A DNA stretch of 64,000 nt from Solea solea (lineage: Eukaryota; Chordata; Actinopteri; Pleuronectiformes; Soleidae). The stretch lies in NCBI RefSeq assembly GCF_958295425.1, contig NC_081141.1, positions 14,541,204 through 14,605,203 of the forward strand, in the 5' to 3' direction. This document shows, one piece after another, positions 1 to 13,900 of the stretch (position 1 is its first letter; every line of letters starts with the position of its first letter). The translations under genes were made by a program, and so were the position numbers. The notes below the pieces were generated by a model. That model saw only the letters and a list, made by a program, of their open reading frames with translations. It had not been told where the DNA came from and made no database searches.

Positions 1-868
1 TCAGCTCTAGTTCTTGGAGATGACATACGTTTGGAGGCACAGTGTTGGTGTGGAGTGGTTAAACTGGAGTCTGTTCCTTTGCATTTGGTGTGGATGGAAC
101 AGGCATCATCTGGTGTCCTCATCAACGTCCGCTTGACTCCGCGTTGCCTCTCAGATTTATTGGATTCACCGCCTACAGGAAGCACAGCCAATTGTTGGTC
201 TGATTTATTTTCTGTTGCAGATGCTGGACGTGGCTTATTTTTGAGGAGTCTGTGGCTTCATTTGTTTCTATGAATGGGTTTTAAGTGAACATAGTTTACA
301 ATTCATATATAATAACGTATAATGTGAAATCACCTATTCGGCGTTGCACCTGTAATGCATAATAACATGGTCATAACAGGTAAGCTTTAACGTTCACCCA
401 CAATCTGTTTCTGTGAGCTTTTATAGAAGCTTCACTGGACAGGGATTGGAGATTTATGACAAGTATGAGCATTAGGTCCCTTGTCATTTAGTGCTGCTAA
501 AACTAGTGTCCATAAATAATCTTATTTGTTGAAATCCTGAATAATAGTGTCTTTTTTAAAAAGAAACGGCATTTTCACAATAAACCAGAGAGGCAAACAC
601 TACTGAAGCAGAGAAGATAGAGACAATAGCCAGATATATGTTTGAGTGAGTCACAGACAACTGGCCAGCTTCAGTTTTTACTTTAATCTTTACAGCCTAA
701 ACATTTCCATTTCTTTATTCTTCTCAAATGATTTGTGAACTAATGTTCAAGTTAATATTAAACTGAAAGTGATAAAACTGCAAGAAAATGTTGTTTACAC
801 AGTGTGTGGGACGCACCACACTGACTCTGAGATTTGGTAAATTTGGACAACAATGTTATGTTCCCTTT

Positions 869-1083
869 TAGGGCTGAAACAATTAACAACAATTAATTGA
901 CTATGAATCGATCACTAAATGAATTGTCAACTATTTTGATATTGGATTAATGTGAATATTTCCTGGTTTCTTTGCTCTACATTATAAAGAAATCAACAAG
1001 ACATTTGACAACACTGAGCGCGCGATTACTCGAATAATGGACACATTAAACGATTGAGAAAAGAATATTTAGTTGCAGCCCTA
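869..1083 (-). mobile_element. hAT-type MITE, family shared with 26790-27143 and 29267-29508
   Basis: The element has terminal inverted repeats, TAGGGCTGAAAC on the left and GTTGCAGCCCTA on the right. It is flanked by near-identical 8-bp direct repeats (TTCCCTTT and TTCTCTTT), the target duplication size of hAT transposons. Internally it shares blocks with the two copies in the cytokine receptor introns, in the opposite orientation (AATGTGAATATTT, then TTTCTTTGCTCT). No transposase is encoded, so it is non-autonomous. Confidence 0.75.
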
Positions 1084-1483
1084 TTCTCTTTACACCTGGT
1101 GGAAACTATGGCACATGTGGTACTTGACCTAAGTTAAAAGCGAAGGTTTTCATCAAGAAAACACCCTCCTCCGCCTTTGGAGTTACAACCTTAAAAACAG
1201 CTATAGAGTTATTGAGAGTTTATTCAGTTCTTTATGTTTTTGTTGAGCTGAAACCTTTTTGTGTTTGTTTCCCACTACAATTTGATTCACTATTTCATTT
1301 TATTAGGTCTCCAGACACTGTACAAATAAGCTTCAACAATACATCACTGTGCTGCGTGAACGTCTCATCAAAGGTTTGTTGTAGTGGGGCTGTGGTTGAA
1401 AAAAAAGCGCTTGGCTTGAAAACTCTCTAAGAACGTGTGTTGTGGAGAAGCTGGTGCACAGAGCAACTTCCCAGAGGGAGCTG

Positions 1484-1513
1484 TGTGTGTGTGTGTGTGT
1501 GTGTTTTGAGAGA
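1484..1513. repeat. (GT)n microsatellite
   Basis: A run of GT dinucleotides lies in the intron upstream of the first visible RhoGEF exon. Confidence 0.85.
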
Positions 1514-1877
1514 AGGAGTGTTTTCTTCTGTTTAACAGCAAAAAAAAAACTTGCCGACGGCTCACAGTGACTCTACTGTGCTGAGAGACTTCAAGTCAAT
1601 GCTACTGTGTGCTCACCCGGAGTTATTTCCACTCACCCAGTGTAGCGAAGGTAGGGTGGGGGGAAAAAAAACATGCCGACAGATGCCTACTCACAAGTCC
1701 ATGCACACCCATACACGTGTGTGTGTGTGTAGAGCCTTTCAGACAGACACGCACATAGAGAGACTCATGGTTCAGAACAATGACATGCAACTGCCCAGGA
1801 TGTCTATGTCACTTCCTGTGTTTGTGAGGAGTTATTTGGTGTCGCTGTGGAAACCAAATGTAATATTGAAAAACCCT

Positions 1878-1879
<2 letters not shown>

Positions 1880-1908
<29 letters not shown>

Positions 1909-1936
1909 CCCTCCCTCCCTCTCTCTCTCTCTCTAT
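1880..1936. repeat. (CT)n-rich tract just upstream of a splice acceptor
   Basis: CT repeats broken by CCCT units run almost to the acceptor at 1956. The tract doubles as an unusually long polypyrimidine tract, so length variation could affect splicing of the exon at 1957. Confidence 0.85.
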
Positions 1937-1956
1937 GGCTCCCTCCCTCTCTATAG

Positions 1957-4900
1957 AGAAAAGCCAGTCCATAAGAGAAAGCCAGGCCTCATCCCCAACT
2001 CTGGCTGCGGCTGCCAGACTGACGGCGATGATACACGGCAAAGATCGAGTGTATGCCAACGCCATGCTGGTGGACCAGGTGAGTTGGGCTTGGATTATTT
2101 ATTCAAATTCAAACTCAAGTACAGTTCAGGTCATTAAGTCAAAAAGAAACCCGAATGCAAAATCCAGAAGAGACCAGTTGTTCCGTGAAATACTTTTTTT
2201 CTCTTTGCCACTAATTTCTCACGTTTCTGTTCCAGGTGGAGGAAGTGGACATTAGATACCGCTCTCCGGGACAGGAGGAGGTGAGCCCTTTCTCCATGAC
2301 TCCCCCAGACTCAGGAAACTGTCCCCAGCACCGGCACCCATCCTCACCTCATAATGAAGAGAGGCGAATCCAAGGCCCCAGTCAGGAGAACCATCGTATG
2401 TCTCCCCCTTCTCCCTGTGCTTCCTCCCCGTCTTTTCCTTCCTCCCCCTTGGCTTCTGCCTTCCGTTTGTTTGAAGGAGCACATAGGCGTCAGAAACAGT
2501 CGTGCCTCCCAGCTTCTCCTAGTTTAAAGCGCAGAGGATGCAGCTCGACCGAGGCAAGCCGCGGCCTGAGGTAAGACGCTATTCCTCTTGGTTCTCGATT
2601 TAAAAATCCAATTCACTTTTATTATGAAATAGTGTTGAACACCTCACAACTGATTTAGTTTGGGTTTTTTTTTTATTTTAATGAGAAAACTCTACACTAT
2701 GGCCAACTTTATTCCTCAGTGATGATGTCTTATCACAAAACAGTCCAGTGACTTCATCCCACTGAGACAGCAGTATCAGATGTTTGGAATGTTAGCAGAA
2801 GCACTTTTTGATGTTCCCATGCCGTGATTGTTGTCAGTGAAGGTGCGGAAAATGGCAGGAAGTCTGGACACGATTGAGCTGTTTGTTTTGCAGTTGCTGA
2901 ACATTCCTTCCAATTTCCTCAGAGCTGCAGCTTTTTCTGTGCTGAGACATGTACAGTGCGACGACGGCCTGTCGGTGGTTGTTCGTGATGATTTTTATAG
3001 ATCGTCTGCACTCATCTGTGCTCAATGGCGAAGGTCAATACGTTATTATGCTGTTGTGGACCAGTCGGAGGCGTCAGACTTTCAGAAACTTAGCAGTTTC
3101 ATTCATGCAATGTCTGATACCATAACATCCAAAAAAAAAAACGAGATACAGCCATTGCGGAATATTGTAGCTGCAGGCTCATAACCTAAGCATGTGTTTG
3201 TGTGTGTATTTATATAAATAGTCCTAGTCTGGAGTGTGACAGTGGGGAAGAGGACATACTGGGACATTCCTACCCCTGCTCCTCTTTAAAGCAGCAGCCA
3301 TTCCTGCGCTCCAGCTCAGGAGAGGAGAGGGATTCTTTCAACGCGTCTCCGGACATAAACTGCATGCAGTCCAACAGCACACAGACGCCCACCAAGGTAC
3401 ACCATCGGTACAAATGTGGACAGCTTTCATGTGAGGGTTTGAACAAAGGAATCACATTTACTCTGAGAAATTATAAGCAGTTTTATGCATTGTTTTCCAT
3501 TTTCAGGGGCTACAAAATAATAGGACAAACTCATATCATGATAAATAAAAGGCTTGTTTTGAAATGACTGCCTGAAGTCTGGAACCCATGGATATCACCA
3601 AATGCTTTTCCTCCCTAGATATTCTAAGCCAGGCCTTTACTGCAGCCTTCAGCCTTCAGTAACTGAAAAACATGAGCTCAGGTGACTGACTTGGTCACTG
3701 AAGAACATTTATGACTATAAAAGCTCACATTTCATTACCTTTAAAAGCTCTTGTGCATGCTTTTGCAGCATGTGTTGGGTCATTATCTATCTGCATGGAG
3801 AAATGTTGTCCTGTCAGTTTTGCAACATGTGGCTGAGTCTGAGCAGAACGGACTCTAACCCTGTACACTTAGAGCCTGGTCCACTTGCGCTGCCATAACA
3901 CTGCCTCCTCCATGTTTGACTGATGACCATGAGCTGTTCCTTTCCTTCTCCAGACTTTTCTCTTCCCATCATTCTAGTACAAGTTCATCCTTGTTTCATC
4001 TGTCCAGAGAATCTTTTTTCCAGAACTCTGTAGGCTTTTGATAAATTTTAATTCTAATCTAGCCCTCCTGTTCTCGAGTGTTATCACTGGTCTCTGTATT
4101 TACATTCATGAAGTGTCTCTTGATTGTCGACTTTGACAATGACACAACTACGACCTCCTCAGGTGTGTTCTTGACTTGGCTGGATGTTGTAAAGTGGTTT
4201 TTCTTCACCGTCAGAAGAATTCTGCCTTCATCCCACTTTACTTGTCTTCCATGGTCTTCCAGGGTTTCTGCTGTTTCTGAGTTCACCAGTGGATTCCTTC
4301 TTTTAAAGAATGCACCAAATTGTTGATTTGGCCACTCTATGTTGGTTTCTCAGTCGAATGATGGCCTCCTTCACTTGCATTGACATATCTTTGGACATCA
4401 TATTGATCATTTCAGTAAAAAGCCACCAAACGCAAATTCAGCACTAGCAATCAGCTGCAGACCTTTATCTGCTTGGTCTGACAGGAAATAGTGAGGTAAC
4501 AGGCCACGTCTGGCCATGAAACTCCTTTTTAGTTAATTGTCCAATTATTTCTAAGCCCCTGAAAATGGAAAATAATGTATGAAAATGCCTATAATTCCTC
4601 AACGGTTAATGTGTTGTTGTTTTTTTGTTCAATCCCTTTAATTAAACAGTCCACACACCTTCACATCTTGATTTTTAACAGTTGTCTTGGTCATTTTATA
4701 GACCAATTTAGTAATTAGTTAGCTGATAGCATCAAATTACACAGGCCATCTGTGTACCATACTTCCATTACATTCATTTAACTTTTTAGTTTTTTGTTAG
4801 CAGACTATTTTGCAGCTATAAAGTAAATACAACATCAGAAACACAGGGAGCACAGTGTCATACATTCAAATATCAGCTGATAAACCAAGATCCTCAACAG

Positions 4901-7900
4901 ACGTTAGTCTGTCAGGATTCTGCTGACAGTCTTTTTAACAACTGAACCTGTAAACATCTGTTTACTGCTCCGTCTGATCTCCTTGCTCATCCAGAACCCA
5001 GAGGAGGCGGAAGTCCGTCTGCGTTCCTACTCCTACTCTTCCCCCAAAGCAAAGCCATCAAGGCCGCTGCTAAACCGAGACGCAGCCGTCACTGACCTGG
5101 CAGAAGGTGAGTGATCTTTGACCCCTTTGCCCTGTGACCTTTCTGTTCTCAGGAGCCAGCTGAACGGACACATGTGCCACATGTCTAAAGAGGGGGGGAG
5201 GCCACGTGTTGTAAATGAGCTCTTTAGCGTATGTGTTGTATGTGGTGTGTTGCAACAGTCGACTTTGGTACAGCACCACTAGTCCCTCTGTGCGAGCGAG
5301 TGTGCAGCATTAAGGCCCTGCTTTGTCCCACATAGATGGTGCGTTCAGCAGCGGCAGTCGTTCTCTACTTCAGGCTTTATTTCTCTCTAAATCCCTTACT
5401 CGTCTCAACCAAGTTAGTAAGTACAAGAGCAGTCCTGGTTGGTTGGCTGGTGAAACACACTTCTCTACGTCTTTTTGGCTCTTTCTGGGGACAAACTATG
5501 GGACAATCTTCTGATTATCAAGAGCTGCACAATTAAAAGGCTCATTTTGGTGCATTTAATAAAACATTTGCTATGTTTATACACGCCAAACATGCCTCAG
5601 ACATGAATTCATTTCAGCCTATGTTTAACACATTCTCTACATGGAAGTAAATGGAGTAGAGTGAAACGGGTTTTTCAATAGTCACAAATGTTTTGGATGT
5701 AAAACGGTACACAGCAGCCTTTCTCGTTGTGGCCATAATTGTGCATCTCTTAATTTGTGGTAAGACGTTTTCAATGTAAATGGGAGTGTGTTTTGGACGT
5801 GCTGGTTAATCAAAAACACACTTTCTCCAAAGTTTAATGCCAAGTCATCTTAATAAAAATCCCATCTCTAAAAATGACTCACAAATAAAGGTCTGAATCT
5901 GTAAGATTTCTATATCCCAAGGCTTTGGAAAAATGTTCTCCACATAACTCTGATAGTTGATCTGTAGGAGCAGTTGTTTCTACTCTGAGGTTTCTTTTTT
6001 CTTTCACTCTTGGTTTTTTATTTTTTTCCATGTTTACTGTCATCTGGATTTCCAAGGCAGAACTTGTTTGCTGTTTGTTCTCTCTCTGTAGAGGCTTGCG
6101 GGATACTGACTGCTTGAGGGATTCTTGTATTTCTAACTCAATTTCATTTGGAATTATTGACCTTATCAGCTGATTAACTTTGTACTATTGTCTTCATCTT
6201 TGTCTGATTGTAATAATGTCTTCATCTTTGTCTGATTGTAATAATGTCTTAAAATGTCTTTTTGCCTGGGCTAATTTGCTCGTTCTTGTCTCGCTGCGTT
6301 ACAGAGCAGAGAGCGTTCACCCAGACAGAGACGCTGAGAGAAAAGAGGTAAAACCAGTGTGAAATTCCATGAGTTCAGGCAAGATCCGCTGGACTGTGCA
6401 GGGTCTTGCAAAGTTGCCCCTCCCTTTTTTTTGGTATCAGTGTTGATGAGTGGTTAGAGGTTGGCTCAGTTGGGTCTGCATGTGTGTGTATGTGTATCTC
6501 CAGGGTGAACTGTGTGGTTGGGGTCTGACTGTGCAGGATGTGACATAGACCGGGGCAGGAATAGGCTTTGATTGCAACCTCAAAAACAACCGTAAACACT
6601 AAACGGCAAAAGCCAGGGTTTTCCTGGACACAAAACCTCAGAATCGTCCTACTCGTTTCTGGATCACATGGACGATGCTGGCGTTGTATACTGTATTCTA
6701 TACATTTTTACCGCGTGTACTGACTCACCATCCAGTCCTTGGGGAAAATGTTTGTTTTCTCCGGCAACTACCATAATCCATATTCATGTGTTTGTTTACT
6801 TCATCTCACAGCCTCATACATTTATCATGTGCTAATATGCTTCTTGTTTGCTAATAACTTTGCAGTGCAAACACTTTTGAAGATCACATTTATCGTACTG
6901 GATAAATTGATTGTTGTCTTAGAATAGGCCATGTTAACACTTTAATGTTAATATCAGACTGATCACAATAATTCGATCCATCCATTGTTCACAAAATTGT
7001 ATGTCCTTCACTACAACTAAAAATGTAGCACTAATAAGTGCATTTGTGAATACTTCACCAGGCCTAGAAGAGGTTTGTAGACTTAAAGGAATACTTCTCC
7101 CATTGGCATTTAGCTTTGTATTACTAAAATAGGGGTAGTATTTTTGAAAAATTGTGCTTCCCAACCTCAGTTTCATTCCTTTTCTTTGTTACGTGCCCAC
7201 CAGTGACACACAAGGCTTGAAATTGCAACGCTAATTCCCCACTCGTAGGGGGGCGGGACCACATTCCCAGAATGTAAACAATGTCCGCCATCTTTGCTAA
7301 CAGTTACGCTAACAGGACCAAGTATCACTGGTGGGCATGTAATAAAGAAAAGAAGGAAGATATTTCTCAACTCAGGGGAAACTGAGGTTGGGAAGCACAA
7401 TTTTTCAAAGCTGCTACCTCTATTCTAGTAATACAAAGCTAAGTGCAAATCGGTGAAACGTTCCTTTAATCATAGATGACACACACACACACTCAAACAC
7501 ACACACATTGTTGTGTCTCCTGATGAGCGGACGCTCAAAAACCTGGTCTGAGGTGTGTTATATCCATGCAGGGTTTTGGGTTTCCGTAAGCGGGCCCAGT
7601 CAGCAGAGGAGGAGAGCAGCGCTTCACTCCAACACCTCACTCTCACAGAGTTCCTCAAAGAGTATGTTTTAGCAAAAACAACCCCGCGGCCAAGCATGCG
7701 TGGCTTAACTCATTCTAACCCCATCAGCAAAAAAAAAACGTTCTCCAACTCATCCATTAACCTTGTGGACATAAAATATTATTAAATTAATATCACAATG
7801 TAGGTTTGAATGTGATGTTGCATGTCATGTTTCTTTTTACTCTCTTTGCTTTGTTTTGCTGCCTCGCACTGAGAATGTCTAATGCAACAAGCATACGTTG

Positions 7901-10900
7901 CTGCAGACACCTGACACATTAATAATTGCATCTTGTCAAGGTTGTACTATAAATAGTATCCACTAGAGTCCATAGTGACTTCCAAGCATGCCAAGCATGT
8001 TGTTATGAGTAATAGTCTGTAGAGCAGGGGGGGCTAGAAGACTGTCTGGACATTCTTTCATTCCAGCATGACACCAGTAAAACCAGATGATTAACTAGTA
8101 TATTAAAAGATACTGAAATAAGGATTTGCCTGTGTAAATGTGTGCATGTTGAGTTGGAAATCTGCGGTGTTCCATAAGCCAAAGTTGTAATATAATGTGC
8201 AGAGCTGTGAATAAAAATGACCACTGACTAAATGTTGGCCACCGAAACAGGATTGAGGATGAGGAGTGGGATAAATACATCATCCCGTCCAAGGTGGAGT
8301 CGGAGAAGTACAAAGTCAGCCGGACCTTCAGCTTCTTAAAGAGCAGGATGTCCAGCACCCGCAACAAGACCAAGGTGAGGTGCTGGTGATAGCCTGAGCG
8401 TGAGTGGAGACGAGGATTTGCAGCTGGATGTAACGATGTATGAGCTAATATCCAGCTTTTATACATTATCTGAGCTGTGTGTTCTAAAACAAAAAACCCC
8501 CGTCTAATTCTGTATTTTGATTAAAGGCAAGAATACTACAGTGCTTAACAAACCACCCAATGTAAAAAAATAAAAAAAACATCAAAAAATAGTAACGCAC
8601 ATTATTATTTCACGATTAAGATGACAAATTATAGTTATTTACTTGCATTCATGAACAGGAGCCCAGTGAGTTAATGAAAAGATGAATTCAGGTTGTTCTT
8701 TGCCAGATAAATAACTTTTTGAAACATTTCTAAAATATTTCAGTTTTCTTTGTGGGGTGGTCTAATACATTTGTTAAGCATTGTGTATGATTGAATGAAC
8801 TGTGGTTATTCAAAGATAGCTGATAGTGTGAAAGACTATCAAACGACTACTGAAAAAGCCCTTTCGTGGACGTTTTGGAGTAAAGGTCAGACTGGAAGAC
8901 TCTTCCAAAGTCGAGCAGTAAAAGGTTTATCACTTTTCAGACAAGCCAGGTCAGAATTCCTGTGCTGGGGAGCCATTGTATGTTCACTGTGCCTTTATTT
9001 GGCAAGAGAGAAAATTCTCTCTCGACAGGTCTTAGCAACGGGATACAGAGAAAATATCCTCTTACATAATACATAGACCCCCCTCCACACAGCATGAGGA
9101 ACCAAAACACATTCCGTAGTATACTTTCAATTATATAAACGTGTACATGTGCTCGACGGCGTTTTTCCACGTATGTCACAGACGCGCGATGCACACATGC
9201 AGTCAAAAAAAAACAACAAACACGCTCTCTTAGACTTCCCTGTACAGTCTCATTTGAAAATAAACATTGTCGTATGGCAGACATAAAACAGAGGATAAAG
9301 CTCCACAACAGCAGCTGTCCCCGTGGACCTTAAACAAGTAAATAGAAAAGTTCATTCTGAGGCCTCTTTATCTCCACTAACGCAGCTTTAACAGGTGTGT
9401 TTCAGCAAGAAGACGACCACCACATGTCTCTTTCTGCCTGTGGCTCAGAGTCGTGTTATTTTTAATTTTGACTTTGAATTGATATCGTGGCACTGAGTTA
9501 GTAAATTAGGAATATTTATGACTTGTTTCTCAGGTGAAGGGGAAAGAGGTGAAAGAGGGGAAGGAGAAGTCGGGAGCTGTGAGTGGACACCAGTTTGTTC
9601 CTGTCTCTCCATCTGGTCCTGCTCTCTGTGTGGCCTGTGATAAGTCTGTTTCTGGGAAGGAGCTGCTGCAGTGCTCCAGTGAGTATTACATTGTCAGTGT
9701 TTCTGTTGTTTGATGTCTTGTGGTGGCTGAACTGTTTAGGATTTGTGTAAATCTCTTTGCTCGCGTTGCCTTGATGTTGGGAAGAAGTCAGTTTCCTCCC
9801 TCCCACAGAAGAGGTCACCGTCGACCATGAGTGGCAGAACGCACGCAGCAGAAACACATCTGGACACGTGCTTTTATTATCACTGAAATGATCATTTGCC
9901 TTCGTCTGCAGGCTGTTTCCTGAACGTCCACAAAAGCTGCAGAGAGTCAGTTGCGGCCTGTGTAAAGGTAACTACCAACATCACATGATGAATCTGAAAA
10001 CTTGACTTTTAAAAGGACAAATCCATCCTGAATTATTAAATGTGTTTTTATTTTAAAAATGGATAAAGGTGCATGTAAACTAGATATTTCAAGACATTTG
10101 CGAGGATGACAAATTATTTAGTGAGCCGAACTCAGTGACCGTTTTCTTTCTGGGCCATACGTCAAGTTTGAGAAAATAACTTATGACAATCCTTGGTTGA
10201 TCCTGGAGACTGCAAAGTTGTTTTGGACTTTATATACAGTATGTCATTTGCAAATCCAATCAATACGTTCCCAATTGCAACTTTTGTGTTCCCTAGTTTT
10301 AACAAACATCACAAGTGTATTTCCGTAATCATCAAAACAGTTGATGAACCATGAATTATGCTTCTGTGCTTCGTGCTGGGGTTGAACGACCGTTTAAATG
10401 ACATGTACGGCAGTTCTGTGATTGCGATATAACTTTAAGTTGAGCTTCAGTTCAATATACGGCGTGTTATTGAGTGAGAACAAGATGGAGCGCCGCCACG
10501 CGAGATACCATCAGAATATTAACCACTCTGCTGTGATGCAAGGATGACAACTTTGTCATTTTCTTATGGTTTCTCGTGGCTATTTTTGTATGAAAACCAA
10601 AATGTTGTTCAGCTCTACTTCATATTGTATATCTTAACATGACATTCGTACAATGGAAGATTCCTATCAGCTTTTTAACATCCCCTCTCCCCCACTGGTC
10701 CACTACAGATATGGCCTTTGCTGTCTGGTTGCGAGCCCCTCTTTTAAAAGTCTTTGAATAAAGCATCCTGTTTCCATCAATTGTCCGTCAGTGGAAAGTC
10801 ATCAAACCACTGCTCACACTCACCCATTTGTGTCCGAGACGTAATGGAACCATGGCTCTGCTGTGTTAACGTTGGTCAAAAACGTCAAATATTGCCTTTA

Positions 10901-13900
10901 ACTACAGTATTAACACTTTCTGTCCACTGTCCACTCCGTGTTATGACCAGAGGACGTTCACATATTATCACTTGGTTGTCAAAAATTCTTCTTTAAGTGT
11001 CCACTGACTGTGTGGCAACAACATCCCAAGTTCAAATCTGGCTTTTACTGCAGGTCATTCTTTCCATGTCTCCCCTCGTGTTTCCTCTCACACTCGGAGT
11101 AAAGGCTTGATGCCAAAAACAATATATATGAATCAGTCAGTGTAAAGTAGAGGCCGACTGAGAGGAGGTGGGCACAGACAAAGGAACTCCTGGAATGTAA
11201 TGAACAACAACAAAAAGGGTATTGTCTGTGTAGACGGGGGTCTATTTAATGTTCTATCTGGACATGAGTTGACTCCCGTGTCATACAAGCACAGCAAGTC
11301 GATATTTGCCACAGAAAACTGTGATTTCCATCTGCTGTCGCTAATATGATTATGTCGTTCCCCAGAAGCCGCAGGAGAGGAATGCACTTCTGGTGAAAAG
11401 CAAGACCTTGTCTCTCCCACAGAGTGAGTGAGAAATTACAACGTGTCTCCCTCCCCCCCCTCACCTCACCTCTGCCGTGTCCTCCCCTCCTCTGGTCTTT
11501 GATTCATGTGGTTTTCACCTGTCCTCCCTCGTTTTACATGTCATGTATTAAGTAAACCATTTCTCCTCACCCTCCACTCTCATTCCCCTCCTCCCTTTTG
11601 TTTTTTTTCCGAGGTTCAGAACAAGTTAAATTTTAATCTTTCTCGGTAGGGGATCTGTCCAGGATTGTGTTTACACGTGTGTTTGTGTATTAGTAATTGG
11701 GACGAGATACTATGTCATCAGCAGAATCATGTTATTTCTCAATGTGAAGATCTGTCTTCACTGTTTTGGTGTCTGATAAAGGTCAAATCCAATGTTTATT
11801 TCAAACTGTATTTATCATCACATCATATACATCAATAGCCTGGAGTTGTATAAGCCAGTTGCTGCTGCATTCAGGGACTGCACAGACGCAGACAAAACAC
11901 CGAAACACAAAACAGACTTTTGAAGTTTTTGTTTTGTTGAAGTGGAATGCGTCCAAAGTGTTGCTGAACCTCGCTGCTGCTCCTCATTTCCTATTCAGAC
12001 TTGATGAAGGACAGCTCTCCAGCCTTCCTCCTCTCCTCCTCTTCAACCTCTTCACTGCCAGCGATGACCAGAGAGAGAAGAGACACTGTCGCTCCCTTCA
12101 CAAAGAGCCTCTCCATCTCCATCGACAGCAGGTATCCAAACAATACTTCCATGTGTGACATTTTGAAACGTGACAACTCCTACGGGGTAGTTTTTCCGTC
12201 TTCAGCCTACGATGAAATAAAATGAATAAATAAAAACCTTTGCACACCATCAACTTTGTGATTTGTGTGGCCACAGGCGTCTGAGTGATTCGGCGGGGAT
12301 TGACGGAGAGTGCGCGGCCTCGCTTTGCTCTAACAGCTTGTCTGATGAGGGGACACCAGTCACGACGACTCCCCCCGCCACTGACGCGCCAATCGCTACG
12401 CAGGGTGAGTGAAAGAGAATTAAAGGAGTCACATGCCTCCGTCAATGTAGAGACGACTGTGATTCAAGGTCTCAGTATCACTTTTCTTCATAGTATCATA
12501 TCGGCTCATCCCTTTTTTTTAATTGTTCTCACAGATGCTGTTGATGCTCCTCTGATGAGCGACTTGTCAGCAGACCTGCTGGGACTCGATGCGGAGTCAT
12601 GGAGTCTGGCAGTAAGTCCGGAGTTCTGTAGACAACACGACAGGCACACCGTCAAACGACAGGATGTCATCTACGGTGAGATTCTTTCTCTCGTCTGTCC
12701 TTCAACAACTAAACGTGCTTTACCCAAAGAACCTTTGCTACGTCTGGCGACAGTAGACCAGTCCATCACAGAACACCCATTCATTCTCATACTCAATTTG
12801 GACTGTCCAGTTTGCCTAAGCTCCAAATCTGCATGTTTTTTGGACGATGGGAGGAAACTGGAGAACCCAGAGAAAACCCACGCAGACACAGGGAGAACAT
12901 GTAAACTCCATGCAGAAAGGCTAAAGCAGACCCTATTTGGAACTTATTTTCATTGAAAACAATGGAAAGCCTGATAATATTCACGATACATACAGAATAT
13001 CCTTATTGAGTCCAAAGACATCTGTTTTTAAAAGGTTAACAGCCACTCTCTCCATGTGTTTGTTTGTATGAAATTATGTTAAGTGCTGATAGTTAATATA
13101 AATAGGCTACTGTGGGTTCTATAAATAAACACATCATCTGCACCTGGTAACATTTTCACAAGATGTCACCATAATAACTTTTCACTGGTGTCCTGCAGAA
13201 TTGATGCAAACAGAACTGCACCACATCCAAACCCTGACGGTCATGTCAGAGGTGTTCAGGAGAGGGATGCTGGAGGAGCTACAGCTGGACATGGACTGCG
13301 TGGCCCGGATCTTCCCATGCTTGGATCCCTTGCTGCTCTTCCACAGGAACCTCTTCGGAGCGCTGCAGGAACGCCGGCAGGCCGCAAGCCAACCCGACCA
13401 CCCCCAAGATTATCTCATCCTTCACATCGGCGATATCCTGCTCCAACAGGTTGGCGAACACTCATTGGTGCGCGTAAACGCATAGACACAGTACGTGCGT
13501 ACTCAGCGTGCTCTCTCAGTTCTCAGATGAAAATGCTGAGAAGATGAAGGAGGTTTACGGCGAGTTCTGCAGTCACCACACTGAGGCTGTCAACGTCTTT
13601 AAGGAGCTGCAGCAGCAGAACAAGAAACTGCAAAACTTCGTCAGAGTAAGTTACTTGGAAACTATTAAAAAACAAAACAAAACAGTAAAGGGTTTTACAG
13701 TAAAATGTCTTGACTGAGTGTTATTTTTGCTTTTCACAGCAACAAAGCAACAACTCTCTGGTGCGACGGCGAGGGGTGCCAGAATTTATTCTGCTGGTGA
13801 CTCAGCGCATCACCAAGTATCCAGTGCTGCTGGAGAGGATATTACATTACACTCAGGGTAGGTCAGGTCTATGTTGTCCTAAAACTGTCAATCAATAACC

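Larger units (their letters stand above)
1..1956. other. Intron of the Rho exchange factor gene (5' part off the window)
   Basis: No exon with a consistent open frame and splice sites was found here. The stretch precedes the first recognisable exon of the RhoGEF gene at 1957 and is probably one of its introns. It holds a short hAT-type MITE at 869-1083, a GT run near 1486-1513 and a long CT-rich tract at about 1880-1950. That tract forms the polypyrimidine region of the acceptor at 1956. Short open frames here are not supported as coding. Confidence 0.7.

Noticed and set aside
1551..2255. A 234-codon open frame that might be a gene start
   Set aside because: Only 1957-2078 of it fits an exon (acceptor after the CT tract, donor at 2079). 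The rest is intron and CT repeat read through by chance.
4059..4326. Overlapping small open frames as independent genes
   Set aside because: They fall inside the Tc1-like element. The minus-strand one is a broken transposase piece and the plus-strand one is its shadow.
8095..8466. A 123-codon minus-strand frame as a gene
   Set aside because: It covers the RhoGEF exon 8251-8374 in antisense, and no start or splice context supports it.
12098..12445. Antisense open frames over the RhoGEF linker exons
   Set aside because: They lie opposite well-supported plus-strand exons, lack splice support and have compositional features of reverse-frame shadows.
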